IMG/VR virus record: IMGVR_UViG_3300014501_000034
Coordinates: 1 to 39,606 of that record
DNA from: a virus
Reading direction: 5' to 3' (one strand)
Length of the DNA: 39,606 bases
Both the position numbers and the translations under genes were made by a program. A model generated the notes under the pieces. It did no database searches, was not told where the DNA came from, and worked only from the letters and a program-made list of their open reading frames with translations. Below, piece by piece: positions 34,896 through 39,606 of the stretch. Position 1 is the first letter of the stretch; every line of letters begins with the position of its first letter.

Positions 34896-35492
34896 ATGGC
34901 AAGAAACTGGAGAACGGGAAGACTACAAGCCGGCAAGCTGCGACATCGCGCCGATATTGTGCAAGTATCCTCAATCCAAGACAGCACTGGCGGATTCAAC
35001 CTGTCTGCTGATGTCGTTTATGCGAATGTCTGGTGCTCCATTGAAGCGCTGAGCGGGCGCGAGACTCTCGTGCTGGAGTCGCAGACTTCGATGGTGTCGC
35101 ATCAAGTCATCATCCGATACATCGGCGCAGCGCCTGACTGGCAAGCCGATACCGACTATCTTGCCGGCGCAGTCTGCTTGGATGCGAACGGAAATCTTCA
35201 GCTGGCGCTCAGCGCTGGACTGTCCGGAGACACAGCGCCGACATGGGGCACCACAAAGGGTGTCACGACACCTGACGGTGATCCGAGCACGGGCTTGAAC
35301 TGGAAGAACCTGGGCGTGGCGCCTCCGTACACAGGTGTTACAGCAGCAATGCAGTTGTGGTTCCAAGGTCGCCAGTTCCAAATCACGTCGGTCATGAATC
35401 CAGACGAGCGGAATAAAATGCTCGTTCTGTCTTGCATGGAAATCAACGACAGCCGCCAACAGATCACTGTACAGCCGAACAACTTGGGGTAA
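34896..35492 (+). CDS. Head closure (head-tail joining) protein with inserted domain, 198 aa
   Basis: AGKLRHRADIVQ...DSTGGF...VYANVWCSIEALSGRE and the final FQGRQFQITSVMNPDERNKMLVLSCMEI are the two halves of the SPP1 gp16/HK97 gp7-type joining family. Between them (residues about 83-150) lies an extra W..DTDYLAGAVC...DGDPSTGLNWKNLG segment, resembling carbohydrate-binding-like decoration modules found in virion proteins. AGGTG lies upstream of ATG 34896; a GTG at 34887 is possible. Confidence 0.8.
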   Translation: MARNWRTGRLQAGKLRHRADIVQVSSIQDSTGGFNLSADVVYANVWCSIEALSGRETLVLESQTSMVSHQVIIRYIGAAPDWQADTDYLAGAVCLDANGNLQLALSAGLSGDTAPTWGTTKGVTTPDGDPSTGLNWKNLGVAPPYTGVTAAMQLWFQGRQFQITSVMNPDERNKMLVLSCMEINDSRQQITVQPNNLG

Positions 35493-35495
35493 TGA

Positions 35496-36380
35496 ATGGG
35501 AGCAATCACCCAGAATAAGTTCACGGTCAACGCGCGTTTGCTTGCGCTGGAACAAGAGATGGTGGAACTGCGCAAGCAGTACGGACTCGTTCAGTTGCAG
35601 GCAGGTCCGCAAGGCGCAGCAGGACAAGCAGGACAGAAAGGCGACAAGGGAGACCCCGGAGTTGGACTGTCAGGACGTGACGGTCTCAACGGAGCAGATG
35701 GACAGCAAGGTCCGAAAGGGGACCGCGGAGACAAAGGTGATCGTGGAGAAAAGGGCGATCAGGGAGAGCGCGGCGCTGCTGGTCACAATGGCATCAAAGG
35801 GGACAAGGGAGATAACGGAGAACGGGGCGCAAAAGGCGATGACGGTCTGAGCATCAAAGGAGATGCTGGACAGCGCGGTGAAAAGGGTGATCGTGGAGAT
35901 GTCGGTCCTCAGGGAATGAGCATTATAGGACCACGCGGTGAGAAGGGTGATAAGGGTGATGTAGGAGCACCAGGACGCGATGGGGTCGATGGAAAGAACG
36001 GTGCTGATGGGAAAGATGGACGGCATGGGAAAGACTCTACCGTGCCAGGACCGAAGGGAGAGAACGGCTGGCACGGGAAAGACGGTGCAAAAGGAGAGCA
36101 AGGAGAGCAAGGAGAGCGCGGGTTACAAGGAGAGAAAGGTGATAAGGGCGAGCGCGGCGATGTCGGTCCTCAAGGTGCTAAGGGAGAGAAGGGCGACATT
36201 GCTGCTGTCACAGAGTCCGAGTTATTAGAGGCGGTGCAGAAGTTGCGCAGACGCCATGCAGCAATTCTTGCGAAGCTGGTGCATGAGCGAGAGTTGAATG
36301 ATTCAGTTCCGAATAGTGCACTGAAAGCGGCGCTAAATGCTGTTTTGAACAGGATAGAAAGAGCAGCCAATGTCAGCTAA
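35496..36380 (+). CDS. Collagen-like virion fibre protein, 294 aa
   Basis: A short coiled-coil start (residues 1-32) leads into about 190 residues of almost uninterrupted Gly-x-y triplets rich in [11 protein letters not shown], which form a trimeric collagen helix. A C-terminal helical part (about 235-294) probably trimerises or attaches. The sequence is strongly charged, typical of phage side or tail fibres. It begins 3 nt after the head-closure stop, overlaps the next fibre gene by 11 nt, and contains a promoter element near its end. Confidence 0.85.
   Translation: MGAITQNKFTVNARLLALEQEMVELRKQYGLVQLQAGPQGAAGQAGQKGDKGDPGVGLSGRDGLNGADGQQGPKGDRGDKGDRGEKGDQGERGAAGHNGIKGDKGDNGERGAKGDDGLSIKGDAGQRGEKGDRGDVGPQGMSIIGPRGEKGDKGDVGAPGRDGVDGKNGADGKDGRHGKDSTVPGPKGENGWHGKDGAKGEQGEQGERGLQGEKGDKGERGDVGPQGAKGEKGDIAAVTESELLEAVQKLRRRHAAILAKLVHERELNDSVPNSALKAALNAVLNRIERAANVS
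36205..36225 (+). promoter_or_regulatory. GTCACAG-N8-TTATTA element inside collagen-like gene
   Basis: GTCACAG (36205-36211), 8 nt, TTATTA (36220-36225), 145 nt before the tail-spike gene. It encodes residues just after the collagen tract ends, so it may have been placed to drive the downstream gene. It is the least certain because it is entirely intragenic. Confidence 0.45.
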
Positions 36381-39024
36381 AACGACAAAGTATTATCACT
36401 TGAATGTGAATAGTCCGCAAGCGACACAGAGCGCTGCTCTGTCGCAGCCGGCTGATGCATGGGAGACCGACCAAAACTTCTACTCTCTTGACGACATCCT
36501 TCATGACATCGCTGAGTCTGCCGGCTCTTCTATTTCTGTCAACGGAACGCCTGTTGCTTCCGCTAACCTTAATAGTACATCTCCTGAACCTCCATCTGGT
36601 TATGTCAACATCGTTTGGGCATACGAGGGCAGCGCGGTGTCTGCTTATGCGCCTGCCGGCTTCTTAAATCCAATGCTGGATGCCGGTGACTTGATTTATG
36701 AAGATTCTTCACTCGGTCCAGCGCGGCTTCCGATTGGAACAAGCGGCGAAGTTCTCACCGTTGTTGGCGGGCTTCCCGTTTGGGCGGCTGGTAGTCAGGC
36801 TGTTGTTTCGGTGTTTAGTCGCACAGGTGCGGTTGTTGCAGGTGCTAACGATTATGCCGCAGTTCCCAACCTAGTGTTGGGTGATGGTAACGAAGACTCA
36901 ATAAGCATTTCTGATGGCATACTCACCATTTCAGTTGCTAGTGGTAGCACCATCTACATGGATGCTAACAGCGTGCCTGAAATTTATTTGTTGGCGCAAG
37001 GTGGTTCTGGTCTTGATCTGACTTTAGAAACGGCTTCGTTAGAGTCACCTGATACCGCGTCAACGGTAGATGTCAGTGATTCAGGTGTATTGTTGCAGTC
37101 TGCCTCAGGAACTATAACGTTAGACAAGTCACCTGCAAATAGTGACAACTCAACCAAGATTGCAACCACGGCTTATGTCAAGGACCAAGCAAACAACTTT
37201 GATGCTGCGGGTGCGGCTGTGACGGCTCAGACAAACGCTGAGAGTTTCGCAACATCAGCCGTAGCTACGGAAACCTCACGCGCTGAAGCGGCTGAAGCGC
37301 TGCTCGCGCCCAAAGCCTCACCGACTTTCACGGGTACAGTGAGTGGCATCACAGCGGCAATGGTTGGTGCAGACGCTTCTGGCGCTGCGGCAACGGCACA
37401 GGCGAACGCTGAGAGCTTTGCAACCTCAGCAGTGGCAACAGAGACTTCAAGAGCAGAAGCAGAAGAAGCGATGCTCGCTTCGATCATCAGCGGACTCGGC
37501 AGCGAATTCCTCGCGCTGGCTGGCGGCACAATGTCTGGCACGATCAACATGAACGAGAACTTGATCGTGTGGGAGAATTCGAGTCTTGGAATTGACACGA
37601 GCCTTTCGCGCGTTGGTCCGGGGATCCTCGGAATCGGCACAGGAGCGAACGGAAGTTCAAACGGAACGCTCGACTTGGGCTCGCTGAATGTTTCTGGCAT
37701 CTCTACTTTTGGCGGCAGCGGCACGACGACGATCACAACGCAGGCGCCCGGAACATCGCCAGCGACTGCTGGATTCAGACTGTTGCAGAATACTACTCCT
37801 ACCGTTACAGGGGCGTCTACTACGGTAGCATTGAGCACCAGCGCCGGGCCGATCAACGTAAGCGGCAACACTTGGCGGTATACTCTCGCCGCCACCGAAA
37901 CGGGGGCGGGCTCAGGGGCTTGGGTTAATGCGTCCGTTACCGTGTCTGGATACACCGGAGGAGCCACGGGCAATAACGGCACCTTCATCATCACTGCTTC
38001 AACTACCACTACATTCGATGTTGTCAATGCTTCCGGCACTACCACTAGGGCGGGAACGCCTGTGGCTATATCGTCCGCTGTCGTAAACAGCCCCATCATT
38101 CAATTAGCCGGGACCGTCAATACTGGAACCGCTGGAACTCTGAACTCGGCGGCTGATACTTGGTCGATACAGAATGTTATCAGCAGCGTGGTTCCAAATC
38201 CTATCTCTACATTGACTATTACCCATTCCGGCTCTTTAGGACAGGCACTTACCAAACTACAAGCAGCAGGGGCTCTTGAGATGTGGTTAGGCTCAACTGC
38301 TGGGTCCGCCGGAATATGTACAGGCATCAACGGTGCGAACACACTCTCTATTGGAAGTGGCACTGGCACCGCTACTTTATTTGCGAACTTTAGCACTAGC
38401 GGCATTCAAGCACCTACAGCAGGACTATTTGGCTGGAGTAATAGCAATGGCTCCTCAACTCTGGATACCGGCATTTCAAGGTCGTCAGCTGGTGTAGTAG
38501 CTATTGGCACGGGTGCGCCGGCCAGTGCGGCGGGTTCTCTTCTATGTTCCGCTATTGCCCTGAACGGAGCCACAAACGAAGGGGCTGGAACCATCAATCT
38601 GGCTACTTACTATGCAGCAGGCGTGGCGGGGGCTTCAGCTTCTTCCGGCGTTTATAATACCTTCACTTTCTCGGGCGGTATTTGCACGGCTGTGAGCGAC
38701 GTTGTCAGCGATGAACGCTTGAAGAACTTCTCGCCCTACGTCGGCGGGCTCAAAGAGATTCTTGCCATTACTCCAATCAAATACACCTATAACGAAGCCG
38801 GGCAGCAACACACGGGTTTGGCGGGCGAAATAGAACACGTAGGCTTCTCCGCTCAGAACATACAAAAAGTAATACCACAAGCAGTAGCCCCATCCACACT
38901 GAATCCAGAGTATTTAACTTTGGACGAGAGACCTGTTATTGCAGCGCTGGCCAATGCAGTCAAAGAACTGCACGCTATCATTCAACAAATGCGCGCAGAG
39001 ATTAAAAAACTGAAAGAAGAGTAA
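36370..39024 (+). CDS. Tail fibre/spike with C-terminal S74 chaperone, 884 aa
   Basis: A long Ser/Thr/Gly/Ala-rich fibre with two copies of an ESFATSAVATETSRAEA segment (near residues 297 and 351), a TIATTAYVKDQ-type tail-fibre motif near residue 265 and beta-rich repeats. Residues about 775-884 are an intramolecular chaperone: SDERLKNFSPY carries the Ser-Asp self-cleavage site, and LAGEIEHVGFSAQNIQKVIPQAV is typical of Peptidase_S74. A coiled coil ends the protein. It should trimerise and release its C-terminus. GC is lower than in the head genes. Confidence 0.88.
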   Translation: MSAKTTKYYHLNVNSPQATQSAALSQPADAWETDQNFYSLDDILHDIAESAGSSISVNGTPVASANLNSTSPEPPSGYVNIVWAYEGSAVSAYAPAGFLNPMLDAGDLIYEDSSLGPARLPIGTSGEVLTVVGGLPVWAAGSQAVVSVFSRTGAVVAGANDYAAVPNLVLGDGNEDSISISDGILTISVASGSTIYMDANSVPEIYLLAQGGSGLDLTLETASLESPDTASTVDVSDSGVLLQSASGTITLDKSPANSDNSTKIATTAYVKDQANNFDAAGAAVTAQTNAESFATSAVATETSRAEAAEALLAPKASPTFTGTVSGITAAMVGADASGAAATAQANAESFATSAVATETSRAEAEEAMLASIISGLGSEFLALAGGTMSGTINMNENLIVWENSSLGIDTSLSRVGPGILGIGTGANGSSNGTLDLGSLNVSGISTFGGSGTTTITTQAPGTSPATAGFRLLQNTTPTVTGASTTVALSTSAGPINVSGNTWRYTLAATETGAGSGAWVNASVTVSGYTGGATGNNGTFIITASTTTTFDVVNASGTTTRAGTPVAISSAVVNSPIIQLAGTVNTGTAGTLNSAADTWSIQNVISSVVPNPISTLTITHSGSLGQALTKLQAAGALEMWLGSTAGSAGICTGINGANTLSIGSGTGTATLFANFSTSGIQAPTAGLFGWSNSNGSSTLDTGISRSSAGVVAIGTGAPASAAGSLLCSAIALNGATNEGAGTINLATYYAAGVAGASASSGVYNTFTFSGGICTAVSDVVSDERLKNFSPYVGGLKEILAITPIKYTYNEAGQQHTGLAGEIEHVGFSAQNIQKVIPQAVAPSTLNPEYLTLDERPVIAALANAVKELHAIIQQMRAEIKKLKEE

Positions 39025-39028
39025 TAAT

Positions 39029-39097
39029 ATGGCACTCGGCACCGGAGATGCTTTTACCGTTGAGGTTAGGGGGATGGACAAGCTCCAAACTGCATAG
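39029..39097 (+). pseudogene. Truncated HK97 gp10-like tail gene start
   Basis: MALGTGDAFTVEVRGMDKLQTA ends at an in-frame TAG. The FTVEVRGMDKL pattern is how HK97 gp10-type tail proteins begin (strand, G-hydrophobic-D-x-L). The region after the TAG has no continuation of the family, and the next promoter element starts 26 nt later. The gene order connector, closure, gp10, terminator predicts this gene here, so it looks like a remnant. Confidence 0.45.
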
Positions 39098-39123
39098 TTA
39101 TGGGAAATCCGAACTAAAAGGCT

Positions 39124-39144
39124 GTCACAGTTCCGCCGAAATAA
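39124..39144 (+). promoter_or_regulatory. GTCACAG-N8-AAATAA promoter element
   Basis: GTCACAG (39124-39130), 8 nt, AAATAA (39139-39144), before the tail terminator gene. Confidence 0.55.
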
Positions 39145-39156
39145 TGAAGGTGTTCT

Positions 39157-39603
39157 ATGCTTATTGAATCACTTCAGGCGCTGCTTGCCGCTGACAGCGG
39201 CATGCAGGGCTATCTTGGAACAGTCACTTCGCGCACAGACGGGACCACAGGTATCTTCCCGACGCAGGCGCCTGACCAAGTGCCGATGCCGTATCTTGTG
39301 CTCAGGCAAGTCGGCGGAGAGCCGCTACAAGAGAGCATGCAAGGTACGGGCTGCTTGACGACAGAGCGCTGGCGCTTTTCTTGCTGCGGAACGACGTACA
39401 AAGGCGCCAAGAAATTCGGCAAGTATGTCCGGCAATTTATGCTCGGAGTGTACGGCAACCAAATCAACGGTCTCTGCTTCATCCAGGGCGTCTGGCACAA
39501 GATGGAAGTCGACGACAGGGAAGCGCTCGGCAAGGGCACGATGTTCAGCACCCATCACGACTTTGAAATCAATTATCAGGACTTTGACACAGTGTCCAGC
39601 TAA
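39157..39603 (+). CDS. Tail terminator/completion protein, DUF3168-like, 148 aa
   Basis: The layout LIESLQALLAADSGMQGYLG, then P.QAPDQVPMPYLVLRQVGG and a C-terminal FSTHHDFEINYQ matches DUF3168/HK97 gp10-gp11 region tail terminators, which cap the tail tube and join it to the head. GAAGG lies before the ATG. The stop codon is 3 nt before the window end, so further tail genes presumably follow. Confidence 0.82.
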   Translation: MLIESLQALLAADSGMQGYLGTVTSRTDGTTGIFPTQAPDQVPMPYLVLRQVGGEPLQESMQGTGCLTTERWRFSCCGTTYKGAKKFGKYVRQFMLGVYGNQINGLCFIQGVWHKMEVDDREALGKGTMFSTHHDFEINYQDFDTVSS

Positions 39604-39606
39604 GCG

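Noticed and set aside
1-39606. Temperate lifestyle
   Set aside because: No integrase, excisionase, repressor or attachment site was seen. Such genes could still exist outside the window.

Overview
This window is part of the genome of a tailed double-stranded DNA bacteriophage. It has dense packing, many 1-4 nt stop/start overlaps and almost every gene on the + strand. The middle and right hold an HK97-type morphogenesis module: TerS, TerL, portal, prohead protease, HK97-fold capsid proteins, gp6-like connector, head closure protein, fibres and tail terminator. Head-tail joining genes of this kind suggest a long non-contractile tail, but no tape measure or sheath gene lies inside the window. 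No integrase, excisionase or repressor was seen, so nothing supports a temperate lifestyle. The host cannot be named from the sequence; GC is moderate and several genes look leaderless.

Layout. 1-4300: small mostly unknown genes in overlapping operons, including a secreted transglycosylase-like protein (1480-1998) and a left-handed beta-helix repeat protein (3135-3665). 4311-7470: an AAA+ clamp-loader-like ATPase (4875-5999) and small membrane or zinc-binding proteins. 7511-8542: lysis-related genes with a GH24 endolysin. 8542-12264: an accessory zone with a broken GIY-YIG nuclease, an endonuclease VII-like gene behind a structured leader, a JAMM protein, an FmdB-like zinc ribbon, an HNH nuclease and a frameshifted HNH-like gene. 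12339-18217: nucleotide metabolism and DNA processing (Nudix, MazG-like, FEN-type 5'-3' exonuclease), a TnpB/IS605 remnant, more zinc ribbons and a second frameshifted HNH-like gene. 18218-18904: non-coding control-like region with palindromes. 19427-39603: structural module, with tRNA-Thr(TGT) between TerS and TerL.

Regulation visible in the sequence falls into two classes. The left half uses sigma-70-like promoters (TTGNCN-N16/17-TANNNT). At four of these the -10 box lies only 6-7 nt before the ATG, which implies leaderless mRNAs. Three promoters share an inverted repeat GTAAC-N10/11-GTTAC. The structural half carries a different repeated element, GTCACAG-N8-TATTAT, immediately upstream of most structural transcription units and also of the endonuclease VII-like gene. 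It looks like a dedicated phage promoter class with no -35 box.

The most unusual content is the composition of the head proteins. The portal carries a C-terminal histidine-phosphatase-like domain. The protein before the protease, and the protease itself, carry AT-rich domains bordered by recurring linker motifs (RDPDGKF type and RGGPGSGP type). Two different HK97-fold capsid genes, each with its own promoter element, flank a free ParB-like domain. Several selfish genes are decayed, and an IS605-type right end appears to supply the start codon of the phage exonuclease.
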